A stretch of DNA of 64,000 nucleotides, taken from Streptomyces abikoensis. GTDB taxonomy: Bacteria; Actinomycetota; Actinomycetes; Streptomycetales; Streptomycetaceae. The notes beneath the pieces are model-generated. The model saw only the letters and a program-made list of their open reading frames with translations. It did not search any database and was not told the origin of the DNA. The stretch spans positions 1 through 64,000 of the forward strand of contig NZ_BMRT01000015.1 of the NCBI RefSeq assembly GCF_014648775.1. The letters are read 5' to 3'. Shown piece by piece: positions 45,181-57,523 of the stretch. How positions within the stretch are numbered: the first letter of the stretch is position 1; each line of letters begins with the position of its first letter. The position numbers were made by a program, and so were the translations under genes.

Positions 45181-46268
45181 AGACACACCCGCACCCCCAG
45201 CGGAACACGCGCGAGCGGCCGGGCCGCCAACAGCAGCGGAACCGGCAGGAACGGCAGCATGAAACGTGGTTTGGAGTACGGCGAGCCCGGCGTCGCCACC
45301 ATCAGCAGCCAGGCCCCGGCGACGACCGCGACCAGCGGCCAGGGCACCCGCCGGTCCAGCGCCAGCGCCACCACGGCCGCCGCCGTCAGCAGGACCACGG
45401 CGAGCACGGCCGTGTGGCGCACGTCGGCGACCGCGCGGGGATCACCGTAGAGCAGGACCTGCCGCAGGAAGTCCGCGGTGCCCGCGCCGAAGTCGAACGT
45501 CTGCCCCCAGGCCCGCTCCGCCTCGAACCAGCCGTCCCACCGCCCCACCCGGCTGCCCAGATAGAGCCAGCCGGCCAGCAGCCCCAGTGGTGCCAGGGCC
45601 AGCGCCGCCCACGGCCGGGCGCCGTCCCGGCGGCGCAGCAGGGCCACCGCGGCGGCCAGCAGCACCGTGGCGATCAGCACCGTCGCCGTCGGCCGTACGG
45701 CACCCGCCAGGGCGCACAGGACGCCCGCCGCGACCCAGCGGCGCCGCACCAGCGTCACCAGGGCCCACATCAGCAGGGCGCTGAAGACCGCCTCCGAGTA
45801 CGGCACCCACAGCGCGAAGGCGTACGGCGAACAGGACCACAGCGCCACACACGCGTACCCGGCACCCCGGCCTCCCCCGCAGCACCGCACGAGCGTGTAC
45901 ACCCCGGCCCCGGCCACCGCCGCCGCGCACCAGGAGACCAGCACCCCGGCACAGTCGTGGGGCAGGCCGGTCACCAGGTGCAGACCGCGGATCAGCGCCG
46001 GGACGAGCGGGAAGAAGGCGAGCCGGCTGTAGTCGGGCGTGCCGTCGGGGCGGTGGGGGATGTGGGCGGGATAGCCCCGCTCGGCGATCCGGAGGTAGTT
46101 GCCGCTGTCCCAGCGGTACAGCAGCCAGCGCGCCCCATGCCCGAGGTGGTGGTTGACCAGCAGCAGGACGGCGAAGCCGACGGCGGCGACGGCCAGCTGG
46201 ACGGCCGCCGCGACGACCGCCTCCCGGTACGCCGTCCGGGTGGTCGCGAGCCGCGGAACGACTGTCAT
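45108..46268 (-). CDS. PIG-V-like mannosyltransferase (GT-C membrane protein)
   Basis: The 386-residue protein has about nine membrane helices and the PIG-V/GT76-like first-loop signature WDSGNYLRIAERGYP, with the catalytic Asp. FFPLVPALIRGLH follows. These enzymes transfer mannose from polyprenyl-phosphate mannose. The gene starts just after the terminator of the glutamate dehydrogenase gene, so it has its own promoter in a very short gap (84 bp) or depends on read-through. Its 3' end overlaps the GtrA gene. Confidence 0.85.
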   Translation of the reverse strand: MTVVPRLATTRTAYREAVVAAAVQLAVAAVGFAVLLLVNHHLGHGARWLLYRWDSGNYLRIAERGYPAHIPHRPDGTPDYSRLAFFPLVPALIRGLHLVTGLPHDCAGVLVSWCAAAVAGAGVYTLVRCCGGGRGAGYACVALWSCSPYAFALWVPYSEAVFSALLMWALVTLVRRRWVAAGVLCALAGAVRPTATVLIATVLLAAAVALLRRRDGARPWAALALAPLGLLAGWLYLGSRVGRWDGWFEAERAWGQTFDFGAGTADFLRQVLLYGDPRAVADVRHTAVLAVVLLTAAAVVALALDRRVPWPLVAVVAGAWLLMVATPGSPYSKPRFMLPFLPVPLLLAARPLARVPLGVRVCLYGGGAVVSGWYAAGLLVLFDGSP

Positions 46269-46292
46269 CCGACTCTCTCACGCATGCGAAAA

Positions 46293-46325
46293 GGGCGGCC
46301 CCGGGGTTTTCCCCCGGAGCCGCCC
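46293..46325 (-). terminator. Intrinsic terminator of the glutamate dehydrogenase gene
   Basis: GGGCGGCCCCGGGG pairs with CCCCGGAGCCGCCC over 14 positions with one mismatch around a short loop. On the minus strand it is followed by TTTTCG. It lies 28 bp after the gdh stop and 25 bp before the next gene's start. Confidence 0.8.
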
Positions 46326-46352
46326 CCTTCATGCCGGTGCGGCGGTCACCCG

Positions 46353-49300
46353 TCAGGTGTGCGAACGCAGCAGCGTGCGCATCGTGCGCATGGCCACCGA
46401 CAGGTTGGCCAGGTCGAACGCGTCCGACCCGCGGATCTCGTCCAGCGTCGTCCGCGCCCGGGTCAGGATCGCGGCGTTCCGCTCCTCCCACTCGGCGAAG
46501 CGCTGCTCCGGCGTGGAGGAGCCGTTGCCCACCGAGAGGACCTCGGCCGTCAGCGCCGCGTGGGCCGCGTAGAGGTCCTCACGGATGGAGGCGCGGGCCA
46601 TCGACTGCCAGCGGTCGGCGCGCGGCAGGTCGATGATGCGGTCCATCAGCTGGGTGATGTGCAGCCGGTCGGCCAGGTCGTAGTAGACCTCGGCGACGCC
46701 CAGCGGCTCCTTGCCCGTGCGCTCGGCGGTGGCGACGACGTCCAGCGCCGGGAAGACGGACGAGAAGCCCGCGACCTTGACCGCCAGCTCGGCGGGCACC
46801 TCGGCGGCGACGAGCTCGTCGTGGATGGACTGCCACCACTCCATGTCGGCGCCGCGCAGCAGCTTGGGCAGCTCGGCCCAGACCATGTCCACGCCGTCGC
46901 GGAAGAACGCGATGGTCTCCGCGAGCGCCAGCGGCTGCGGGCGGTTGTTGAGCAGCCAGCGGGTGCCGCGCTCGACCAGCCGGCGCGAGTGCAGCCGGAT
47001 GCGGGTCTGGACGTCGGCGGCGACCACGTTGTCCAGGCCCTCGACGGCGTCCCAGACCTCGTTCAGGCTGAAGATCTCGCGGGCCGCGGTCTGCGCCCGG
47101 ACGATCTCCTCCAGCGAGGCGCCGGTCTCCTCCCGCAGACGGTGGAGGAAGGTCGAGCCGCCGGAGTTGACCGTGTCGTTGACGAGGACGGTCGTGACGA
47201 TCTCGCGGCGCAGCGCGTGGTTGTCGATCTGCTCGCCGAACGACGTGCGCAGGGCCTGCGGGAAGTAGGCGTAGAGCAGTCGCTGGAGGTACGGGTCGTC
47301 GGGCAGCTCGGTGGTGAGCAGCTCCTCCGCCGTAGTGATCTTGATGTAGGCGAGCAGGACGGCCAGCTCGGGCTGGGTCAGGCCGCGCCCGGCGGACAGC
47401 CGCTCCCGGATCTGCCGGTCGGTGGGCAGGAACTCCAGGGCGCGGTCGAGGTGGCCGTCGCGGGTGAGGCGGCGCATGATCCGCTGGTGGGCGTGGAGCA
47501 GGCTGGGCGCCTGGGCCACACCGTTGGCCAGGGCCACGTTCTGCGCGTAGTTGTTGCGCAGCACCAGCTCGCCGACCTCGTCGGTCATCTCCGCCAGCAG
47601 CTTGTTGCGCTGCTTGACGGTCATGTCGCCGTCGGTCACCAGGGCGTTGAGCAGGATCTTGATGTTCACCTCGTGGTCGGAGGTGTCCACGCCGGCGCTG
47701 TTGTCGATGGCGTCGGTGTTGACCCGGCCGCCGGTCGACTCGGGGCCGCCGGTGAGGGCGAACTCGATGCGGCCGAGCTGGGTCAGACCGAGGTTGCCGC
47801 CCTCGCCGACGACCTTGACGCGCAGGTCCCGGCCGTCGACGCGGATGGCGTCGTTGGCCTTGTCGCCCACGTCGCCGTGCGACTCGGTGGACGCCTTGAC
47901 GTACGTGCCGATGCCGCCGTTCCACAGGAGGTCGACCGGGGAGCTGAGGATGGCCTTCATCAGCTCGGCGGGGGTCATCTTGGTGACGCCGGGGGCGATG
48001 CCCAGGGCCTCGCGCACATGGGCGTTGACCGGGATCGACTTGGCGCTGCGCGGGTGGACGCCGCCGCCCGCGGAGAGCAGCTTGGTGTTGTAGTCGGCCC
48101 AGGAGGAGCGGGGCAGCTCGAAGAGCCGGCGGCGCTCGGCGTAGGAGACGGCCGCGTCCGGGTTCGGGTCGATGAAGATGTGGCGGTGGTCGAAGGCGGC
48201 GACCAGGCGGATGTGCTCGGAGAGCAGCATGCCGTTGCCGAAGACGTCACCGGACATGTCGCCGACGCCGACGACCGTGAAGTCCTCGGTCTGGGTGTTG
48301 TGGCCCAGCTCGCGGAAGTGCCGCTTGACCGACTCCCAGGCGCCCCGGGCGGTGATGCCCATGCCCTTGTGGTCGTAGCCGGCCGAGCCGCCGGAGGCGA
48401 ACGCGTCGCCCAGCCAGAAGCCGTAGGACTCGGCGACCTCGTTGGCGATGTCGGAGAAGGTCGCGGTGCCCTTGTCGGCGGCGACGACGAGGTAGGTGTC
48501 GTCCTCGTCGTGGCGGACGACGTTCTTGGGGTGGACGACCTCGCCGCCGACCATGTTGTCGGTGATGTCGAGCAGACCGGAGATGAAGGTCTTGTACGAG
48601 GCGATGCCCTCGGCCAGCCACGCGTCGCGGTCCACGGACGGGTCCGGGAGCCGCTTGCCGACGAAGCCGCCCTTGGCGCCGACGGGCACGATGACGGTGT
48701 TCTTCACCATCTGCGCCTTGACCAGGCCCAGGATCTCGGTGCGGAAGTCCTCGCGCCGGTCGGACCAGCGCAGACCGCCTCGGGCGACCTTGCCGAAGCG
48801 CAGGTGCACACCCTCGACGCGCGGCGAGTAGACCCAGATCTCGAAGGCCGGGCGGGGCGCGGGCAGGTCCGGGATGGCCTGCGGGTCCAGCTTCAGCGAG
48901 AGGTACGCGTGCGGCTCGCCCTGCTCGTCGCGCTGGAAGTGGTTGGTGCGCAGCGTGGCCTTGATGACGGTGAGGAAGGAGCGCAGGATGCGGTCCTCGT
49001 CCAGGCTCGCCACCTGGTCCAGGGCGCCGTCCAGCTCCTCCAGCAGGCCCTCGATCAGCTCGTTGCGGCCGTCCTGCGGGAGCGCCGGGGACATCCGGGC
49101 CTCGAACAGGTTGACCAGCAGGCGAGTGGTGTGGACGTTGTTGCTGAGGGTGTCCTCCATGTACGCCTGGCTGAAGGTCGTACCGGCCTGCCGGAGGTAC
49201 TTGGCGTAGGCCCGCAGCACCATCGCCTGGCGCCAGTCGAGACCGGCCCGCAGCACGAGGTTGTTGAAGTTGTCGTTCTCCGCGGCGCCGGTCCACACGG

Positions 49301-51359
49301 CCGCGAAGGCCTCCTGGAAGCGGGCGCGCGCGTTGTCGCCCACGATGTTCTCGGGCAGCCGGAGCCCGAAGTCGTAGATCCAGGCGTTGGTCCGGTCGGC
49401 GCAGCGCAGCTCGTACGGGCGCTCGTCGACGACCTCGACGCCGAGCCGGTGGAGCACCGGCAGGACGGCGGAGAGGGAGACGGGCTCGCCCTTGCGGTAG
49501 ATCTTGAAGCGGCGCTCGCCGGGGCCGGCGCCGACCGGCTCGTACAGGCTGAGCTCGAAGGCCCGGGCACCGCCGGCGGTGGTCAGCTTCTCCAGGTGGG
49601 CGAGGTCGGAGACGGCGCCGCGCGGGGAGTGGTCGGCCTTGTAGCCCTCGGGGAAGGCCTGGCCGTAGCGGCGCAGCAGCTCGGCGGCGCGCTCCTCGCC
49701 GACCTCGGCGGTGAGCGTCTCGGCGAAGCCGTCGGCCCAGGAGCGGGCGGCCTCCACCAGGCGGGCCTCGATGCGGTCGGCGTCGGCCTCGGAGAGCTCG
49801 GGCAGCGCGGAGCCGGGCTCGACGCGGACGACGAAGTGCAGCCGGGAGAGGACCGACTCGGTGTTCCAGGCCGTGAAGTCGACGCTGGTGCCGTTGAGCT
49901 CTTCCTTGAGGATGTCGATCAGGCGCAGCCGGACGCCGGTGGTGTAGCGGTCGCGCGGCAGGTAGACCAGGGCGGAGTAGAAGCGCCCGTACTCGTCGCG
50001 GCGCAGGTACAGCCGCAGCCGGCGGCGCTCCTGGAGGTAGAGCACGCTGGTGGCGATGGCGCGCAGCTGGTCGGCCTGGATCTGGAACAGCTCGTCGCGC
50101 GGGTAGGTCTCCAGGATCTGGAGGAGGTCGCGCCCGTCGTGGCTGTCGGGGCTGAAGCCGGCGTCCTCCAGGACCTGGGCGACCTTGCGGCGGATGACCG
50201 GGACGCGGCGGACGGACTCGGTGTAGGCGGCCGAGGAGAACAGGCCCAGGAAGCGGCGCTCGCCGACCACGTTGCCGGCGGCGTCGAACTTCTTCACCCC
50301 GATGTAGTCGAGGTAGGAGGGGCGGTGGACGGTGGCGCGGCTGTTGGCCTTGGTGAGGACGAGCAGCTTGTGCTCACGGGCCTTGGCGCGGGCGTCCGCC
50401 GGGAGCCGGCTGAAGGAGGCCGAGGAGGGGCGGGGCAGCGGGGCGTGGTGGCCCCCGTGGTGCCCGTCGGCGGTGTGCGGGGGGTCGGAGCGCAGCACGC
50501 CCAGGCCGGTGCCGGGGACGGCCGTGAGGACGTCCTCCTCCTCGCCGTCGGTGACGACCTTGGTCAGGTCGTACTCGCGGTAGCCGAGGAAGGTGAAGTG
50601 GTCGGCGGCCAGCCAGCGCAGCAGCTCACGGGCCTCGTCGAGCTCGGTCGACGGGACGTCGGCGGTCGGCTCCTCGGCCAGGCCCTCGGCGATGCGCAGC
50701 GCGGCGTCGCGCATCTTGCCCCAGTCCTCGACGGTCTCGCGGACGTCGGACAGGACGCGCAGCAGGTCGGCGGCGATCTGCTTGAGGTCGTCGCGGTCGG
50801 TCTCGCGGTCGGTCTCGACGTGGATCCAGGACTCGACGAGCGCGTCGTGCGGCAGCTCGGCGTCCTTGCCGTTGCCGTGCGCGTCGCAGGCGGAGCCGAG
50901 GACCTCCAGGAGGCGGCCGGTCACATCGCGGCGGACGACGACCTGCGGGTGGATGACGACGTGGATGCCGCGGTTCTGGCGGGAGAGCTCATTGGTGACG
51001 GAGTCGACGAGGAAGGGCATGTCGTCGGTGACGACCTCGACGACGGAGTGGCTGGACGTCCAGCCGTTCTCCTCGACCGTCGGCGTGTGGACGCGCACGT
51101 TCGCGGTGCCCTGCGGCCGGTTCTCGGCCAGCCGGTAGTGCGAGATGGCCGCGCCGTAGACGTCGACCGGGTCACGGCCGGTGAGGTCCTCGGGTGCGGT
51201 GTGCAGGTAGTAGCGCTGGAGGTAGGCGGTCAGGGTCTTCTGGTCGAGCCCGCCCTCGCCCTGGGGGCCGGCCGGGTGCGCTCCCCCGGGGCTGCCTTCA
51301 GCGACGCGGGCCGCCCGCTCGAGCAAATCGGCCTTTGCTTCGTCCAGCTTGGTCTGCAT
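46353..51359 (-). CDS. gdh: Large NAD-specific glutamate dehydrogenase (180-kDa class)
   Basis: I place the start at ATG 51359 (MQTKLDEAKADLLERAARVA), giving 1668 residues; an earlier in-frame ATG at 51413 is less likely. The size and motifs are those of the L-180 class: a long N-terminal regulatory region (IHVVIHPQVVVRRDVTGRLL, DRYTTGVRLRLIDILKEELN), then the catalytic core (KGGFVGKRLPDPSVD, MSGDVFGNGMLLS, LLWNGGIGTYVKAS) and a long helical C-terminus. The enzyme turns glutamate into 2-oxoglutarate and ammonia with NAD. It is monocistronic, with its own terminator. Confidence 0.95.
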   Translation of the reverse strand: MQTKLDEAKADLLERAARVAEGSPGGAHPAGPQGEGGLDQKTLTAYLQRYYLHTAPEDLTGRDPVDVYGAAISHYRLAENRPQGTANVRVHTPTVEENGWTSSHSVVEVVTDDMPFLVDSVTNELSRQNRGIHVVIHPQVVVRRDVTGRLLEVLGSACDAHGNGKDAELPHDALVESWIHVETDRETDRDDLKQIAADLLRVLSDVRETVEDWGKMRDAALRIAEGLAEEPTADVPSTELDEARELLRWLAADHFTFLGYREYDLTKVVTDGEEEDVLTAVPGTGLGVLRSDPPHTADGHHGGHHAPLPRPSSASFSRLPADARAKAREHKLLVLTKANSRATVHRPSYLDYIGVKKFDAAGNVVGERRFLGLFSSAAYTESVRRVPVIRRKVAQVLEDAGFSPDSHDGRDLLQILETYPRDELFQIQADQLRAIATSVLYLQERRRLRLYLRRDEYGRFYSALVYLPRDRYTTGVRLRLIDILKEELNGTSVDFTAWNTESVLSRLHFVVRVEPGSALPELSEADADRIEARLVEAARSWADGFAETLTAEVGEERAAELLRRYGQAFPEGYKADHSPRGAVSDLAHLEKLTTAGGARAFELSLYEPVGAGPGERRFKIYRKGEPVSLSAVLPVLHRLGVEVVDERPYELRCADRTNAWIYDFGLRLPENIVGDNARARFQEAFAAVWTGAAENDNFNNLVLRAGLDWRQAMVLRAYAKYLRQAGTTFSQAYMEDTLSNNVHTTRLLVNLFEARMSPALPQDGRNELIEGLLEELDGALDQVASLDEDRILRSFLTVIKATLRTNHFQRDEQGEPHAYLSLKLDPQAIPDLPAPRPAFEIWVYSPRVEGVHLRFGKVARGGLRWSDRREDFRTEILGLVKAQMVKNTVIVPVGAKGGFVGKRLPDPSVDRDAWLAEGIASYKTFISGLLDITDNMVGGEVVHPKNVVRHDEDDTYLVVAADKGTATFSDIANEVAESYGFWLGDAFASGGSAGYDHKGMGITARGAWESVKRHFRELGHNTQTEDFTVVGVGDMSGDVFGNGMLLSEHIRLVAAFDHRHIFIDPNPDAAVSYAERRRLFELPRSSWADYNTKLLSAGGGVHPRSAKSIPVNAHVREALGIAPGVTKMTPAELMKAILSSPVDLLWNGGIGTYVKASTESHGDVGDKANDAIRVDGRDLRVKVVGEGGNLGLTQLGRIEFALTGGPESTGGRVNTDAIDNSAGVDTSDHEVNIKILLNALVTDGDMTVKQRNKLLAEMTDEVGELVLRNNYAQNVALANGVAQAPSLLHAHQRIMRRLTRDGHLDRALEFLPTDRQIRERLSAGRGLTQPELAVLLAYIKITTAEELLTTELPDDPYLQRLLYAYFPQALRTSFGEQIDNHALRREIVTTVLVNDTVNSGGSTFLHRLREETGASLEEIVRAQTAAREIFSLNEVWDAVEGLDNVVAADVQTRIRLHSRRLVERGTRWLLNNRPQPLALAETIAFFRDGVDMVWAELPKLLRGADMEWWQSIHDELVAAEVPAELAVKVAGFSSVFPALDVVATAERTGKEPLGVAEVYYDLADRLHITQLMDRIIDLPRADRWQSMARASIREDLYAAHAALTAEVLSVGNGSSTPEQRFAEWEERNAAILTRARTTLDEIRGSDAFDLANLSVAMRTMRTLLRSHT

Positions 51360-51690
51360 GTCCTCTGGCTCCTGTCGCGCGCCGTTGCGTGACATAGGTG
51401 GTGATGGCTTCACGTCGCGACGCGGGGTGTCCGGTCGTCACCGACGGTCCGCCGGGATGAGGGGTGGCCGGGCGGAACACGGCGAACGCCGTCAGGAGAG
51501 CCCGGCTCCGGGGATCCGCTGCGATGACCCGGGCGCGGTGGCGGCCCGGGAGCAGGACAGGGGCGACGGCGCCCCTGCTGGATATCGCGCTGATCACCTG
51601 GTAAGGCTATCGCTCTTCCCCCGGGACGCGTCCATGAGCAGCTTCTATACATTACGGCCACGAAACCTTCGCACTCTGGACAGCCCGGCC
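51360..51690. promoter_or_regulatory. Upstream region of gdh
   Basis: The 331 bp between gdh and the HAD hydrolase gene hold no gene and must contain the gdh promoter and the end of the hydrolase transcript. I see no clear hairpin or operator. Confidence 0.4.
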
Positions 51691-52413
51691 TCAGACAACG
51701 AGACGTTCCGCCTCGGCGACGGCCTCCTCCAGGCTGTCCACCACCGGAACGCCAGCCGCCGCGAGACTGCCCCGGCTGTGCGAACCGCCCGTGTACAGCA
51801 CGGCGTGGGCACCGACATGCGCCGCCGCGACGGCGTCGTCCACGGCGTCCCCGATGACCACCGTACGACCGGCGGCCACACCGGACAGCCCCGCGAGATG
51901 GCGCGCCATGTGCTCCGTCTTGCTGCCGCCCGAAGGACCGGTGCGTCCGTCCACCCGGATGAATCTGCGTTCGATGCCGAAGCCCCGCACCAGCGGCAGC
52001 AGGTCCTCGTGCCCGTACATCGACATGATCGACTGGGTGCCGCCGGTGTCCTGCCAGCGCGCCAGCAGCGACTCGGCGCCGGCCGTGAGGCCGCAGCGTA
52101 TGTGATGGTCCGCGTAGTGCCGGTGGAAGACGACGTCCATGTGGTCCCACTCGTCCTGGGTGGGGAGGCGGCCCATCAGGCGCTCGTAGAAGCGCGGGAT
52201 CGGAACGCAGTACAGCTCCCGGTACCGGGCCAGGGTGATCGGCGCCAGGCCGATCTCGGCGAAGGCGGCGTTGGTCGCCGTGATCACCGCGTCGATGTCG
52301 TGGAACAGGGTGCCGTTCCAGTCCCAGACGATGTGCGGCGCGGCTTCCCCGCCCCGCTCCCCCGTGCCACGCTCGTGCCCTGTGCTCCGCGTGCCCATGC
52401 TGTGCGTCCCCAT
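51691..52413 (-). CDS. HAD-superfamily phosphatase
   Basis: The ATG at 52413 or 52398 (MGTHSMGT...) starts a protein of about 240 residues. HAD motifs are present: motif I DWNGTLFHD (nucleophile Asp and DxNGT), motif II SMYGHEDL, motif III Lys in GGSKTEHMARHLAG, and motif IV VIGDAVDDAVAA. These enzymes remove phosphate from small metabolites, often phosphoglycolate-like ones. The substrate is unknown. The DUF gene upstream ends 35 bp before, so both may be co-transcribed. Confidence 0.88.
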   Translation of the reverse strand: MGTHSMGTRSTGHERGTGERGGEAAPHIVWDWNGTLFHDIDAVITATNAAFAEIGLAPITLARYRELYCVPIPRFYERLMGRLPTQDEWDHMDVVFHRHYADHHIRCGLTAGAESLLARWQDTGGTQSIMSMYGHEDLLPLVRGFGIERRFIRVDGRTGPSGGSKTEHMARHLAGLSGVAAGRTVVIGDAVDDAVAAAHVGAHAVLYTGGSHSRGSLAAAGVPVVDSLEEAVAEAERLVV

Positions 52414-52448
52414 GCTCACGACCGTACCGTCCGGGTCCGACAGACCCC

Positions 52449-52952
52449 TCAGACGAGGTTCGGGATCTCCTGGACGCCGAACCACATCAGCTCGTGGTCG
52501 TCGGCGCCGTCCACGGTGAACTGCGCGTCGTCGTCGCCCTGGTCCGCCGCGCCCAGGGCCGCCGCGGCGGCGGCCACGTCCTCCTCGGCGTCGTCCGCGT
52601 CGACGTGCACCGAGGCCGCCTTCTTCAACGGCACCGCCTCCACCAGCCGCACCTCGCCGAGCGCCGACTGGTCCAGCCCGCGATCCGGGTCGGCGGTCAC
52701 CGCCGCGTCGGGCACGTCGACCGCGACGACCACGCGCCGTCGCGGCGCCCGCGGATCCGCCGCCAGCCGCCGCAGCGAGCCCTGCGCGGCACGGCTGAGC
52801 GCCGCGTACTCCAGCTCCTCGATGTCGTCCGAGACGTACCACTCTCGCAGGGCGGGGGTGACGGCGTAGGCGTCCACCGGTGCCGGGCCCAGCAGGCCCG
52901 CCTTGTGCGCCTCGGCGAGGCTGTGGAGGGTCAGGGGGACGTAGACGCGCAT
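52449..52952 (-). CDS. Conserved actinobacterial protein (DUF6912-like)
   Basis: The ATG at 52952 opens 167 codons beginning MRVYVPLTLHSLAEAHKAGL, with a middle region RRRVVVAVDVPDAAVTADPD and an acidic end. This matches a small soluble actinobacterial family that I recall as DUF6912. No catalytic motif is seen. Its genes are often next to a HAD phosphatase, as here. The function is unknown. Confidence 0.7.
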   Translation of the reverse strand: MRVYVPLTLHSLAEAHKAGLLGPAPVDAYAVTPALREWYVSDDIEELEYAALSRAAQGSLRRLAADPRAPRRRVVVAVDVPDAAVTADPDRGLDQSALGEVRLVEAVPLKKAASVHVDADDAEEDVAAAAAALGAADQGDDDAQFTVDGADDHELMWFGVQEIPNLV

Positions 52953-53244
52953 GACCGCCGCTTTCCTGCTTCCTGAGGGCTTACGAACAGTGCTGCCAGC
53001 ATACGGGCGCGAGTCCCCCTTCGAAGTGCCGGAGGCCCTGCGGGCGGCGATGACCACGGCTCACACACCCCCGCCGTCGGCCGCCGAACCGGCTGTCGTC
53101 CTCCTGATAGGTGAACGGGACCGGGAGGCCCAAGACCGCTGACGGCTCCTTGCCGCTCCTCGGCCGCCGCCGATAGAAGATGCGACGACCGACGCTACCG
53201 CCCGGTATGACGAGTGTCCCGGGCCCGCCACCACGGGGGATCGC

Positions 53245-53775
53245 ATGTACAGGAACCAGCCGAACCAGCAGGTGTCGAGCCACCCGTCCACCCACCCTGT
53301 CAGCGAGCCACGGAGCCGGGCGTCCAGCCACGTGTCCAGGGGCAGGAGCGACGCGAGCGGGCCGCCGGGACGTTCGGATTCCCGCCGCACCGACTCGCGG
53401 CGCCCAAGCGCCGCCACCGCCGCCCGGCGTCACGAACGCGAACGGCGCCATCCGCGCTACTGGTTCGCCGAACGGCTGCTGCTCACCCTCAGCGGCCAGC
53501 GCCCGGTGCACTGGATGCTCGGGCACGCCCTGCCCCCGGCCTACGACCAGCTGGCCGAGCTCGCGCCCGGGGCGCCCCTGCGGCCCGTCCCGCCGGACCG
53601 CGGCATCCCCTTCGTGCGCCACTGCGACGAGTTCCAGCCCCGGCCCGGGGTGATCGAGGCGTTCGCCCGGATCGCCGCCGGCGACCGGCTGCGGGCGCTG
53701 GCCTTCCGGCTGGAGCACTGCCCGGACCGGCGGTGGCGCTGCGCCGCGGTGGAACTGGGCGGAGCCCGGGCGTGA
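53245..53775 (+). CDS. Rv3235-family protein
   Basis: The ATG at 53245 gives 176 residues. The N-terminal 70 are disordered and Arg/Ser-rich. The C-terminal part (FAERLLLTLSGQRPVHWMLG, PRPGVIEAFARIAAGDRLRA, LAFRLEHCPDRRWRCAAVEL) matches the Rv3235 family, found close to secA in actinobacteria. The function is unknown; constant linkage to secA suggests a tie to export or envelope growth. It is convergent with secA across a shared hairpin. Confidence 0.78.
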   Translation: MYRNQPNQQVSSHPSTHPVSEPRSRASSHVSRGRSDASGPPGRSDSRRTDSRRPSAATAARRHERERRHPRYWFAERLLLTLSGQRPVHWMLGHALPPAYDQLAELAPGAPLRPVPPDRGIPFVRHCDEFQPRPGVIEAFARIAAGDRLRALAFRLEHCPDRRWRCAAVELGGARA

Positions 53776-53785
53776 ACACGGCGAA

Positions 53786-53814
53786 GGGCGGGACACCCCG
53801 TGGGTGTCCCGCCC
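53786..53814. terminator. Bidirectional terminator between the Rv3235-family gene and secA
   Basis: A perfect 13-bp stem (GGGCGGGACACCC with GGGTGTCCCGCCC) closes on CGT, placed between two convergent genes. Confidence 0.8.
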
Positions 53815-53839
53815 CTGAAGAGACCGTCGTGCCGCGCCG

Positions 53840-56659
<2,820 letters not shown>

Positions 56660-56886
56660 GTAGGCTGGCTCCTTGCCGGTCGGGCCTGGGCACGGTTGGG
56701 GTGCGCGGGCACGACGGGACAGTCCCCGCCGCAACGGCCATCGTAAGCGAGGACCCCACCACGCCGGGAGGTCCGTCATCACCGAGGCCGGGTGTCACCC
56801 ACTGTGAGAACGAACGGCACTCCCGGAAGGTGCCGGAGCGGCGAAATTCGGACACGTCCGAAGCGCCCCGAATCTAGACTCCGCCC

Positions 56887-57480
56887 ATGGAGCCCATACA
56901 TCTGACCACCGAACGCCTGCTGCTGCGCCCGTTCACCTCGTCGGACGTACCCGCCGTCCACGCGGCCTGCCAGGACCCCGACATCCCGCGCTACACCAGC
57001 GTGCCCTCCCCCTACACCCTGGAGGACGCCCGCGCGTTCATCGGGACGAAGTGCCCGGACGGCTGGCGCGACGACTCCATGTACACCTTCGGTCTCTTCT
57101 CCCGCGAGGACGGCCGGCTGATCGGCTCCATGTGCCTGGTGCGGCTCGCCGAGCTGCGCACCCCCGAGCGCCAGGCCGAGCTCGGCTACTGGACCGCGAA
57201 GGAGGGCCGGGGCCGCGGCTACACCGTGGAGGCCGCGCGCGAGGTGATCCGCTGGGCCTTCGAGGACCTGGGCGTCGAGCGTCTGGAGTGGTACGCCGAG
57301 GCGGGCAACGAGGGCTCGCGCGCCGTCGCCCTGAAGGCCGGGTTCCGGATGGAGGGCACGATGCGCTCGAAGATCGTCTACAACGGCACCCGCCGCGACG
57401 CCTGGATCGGCTCGCTGCTCCCCTCGGACCTCGGCCGGCCGACGCACACCCCCTACCTGCCGTTTCCCGGGCGCGGCTGA
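56887..57480 (+). CDS. GNAT acetyltransferase, RimJ/RimL type
   Basis: The 197-residue protein opens with the RimL-type strand (IHLTTERLLLRPFTSSDVPA). It has the acetyl-CoA site ELGYWTAKEGRGRGYTVEAA and then LEWYAEAGNEGSRAVALKAG. Enzymes of this type acetylate N-terminal amino groups of proteins or small molecules. The gene is divergent from secA. The substrate is unknown. Confidence 0.9.
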   Translation: MEPIHLTTERLLLRPFTSSDVPAVHAACQDPDIPRYTSVPSPYTLEDARAFIGTKCPDGWRDDSMYTFGLFSREDGRLIGSMCLVRLAELRTPERQAELGYWTAKEGRGRGYTVEAAREVIRWAFEDLGVERLEWYAEAGNEGSRAVALKAGFRMEGTMRSKIVYNGTRRDAWIGSLLPSDLGRPTHTPYLPFPGRG

Positions 57481-57523
57481 TCATCACCGGGTGATGTCAG
57501 TGGTCCCCTCTAGGGTGATCGGC

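Noticed and set aside
44598..51392. A 2264-codon open frame on the plus strand opposite the glutamate dehydrogenase gene
   Set aside because: It is a mirror frame produced by GC-rich codon bias. Its composition is dominated by Val, Gly, Leu, Asp and Arg with no domain, while the minus strand encodes a complete NAD-GDH.
52414..52842. N-terminal extension of the HAD phosphatase frame
   Set aside because: The open frame continues upstream only as Arg/Gly-rich antisense of the DUF6912-like gene. The HAD domain begins after the ATG at 52413.
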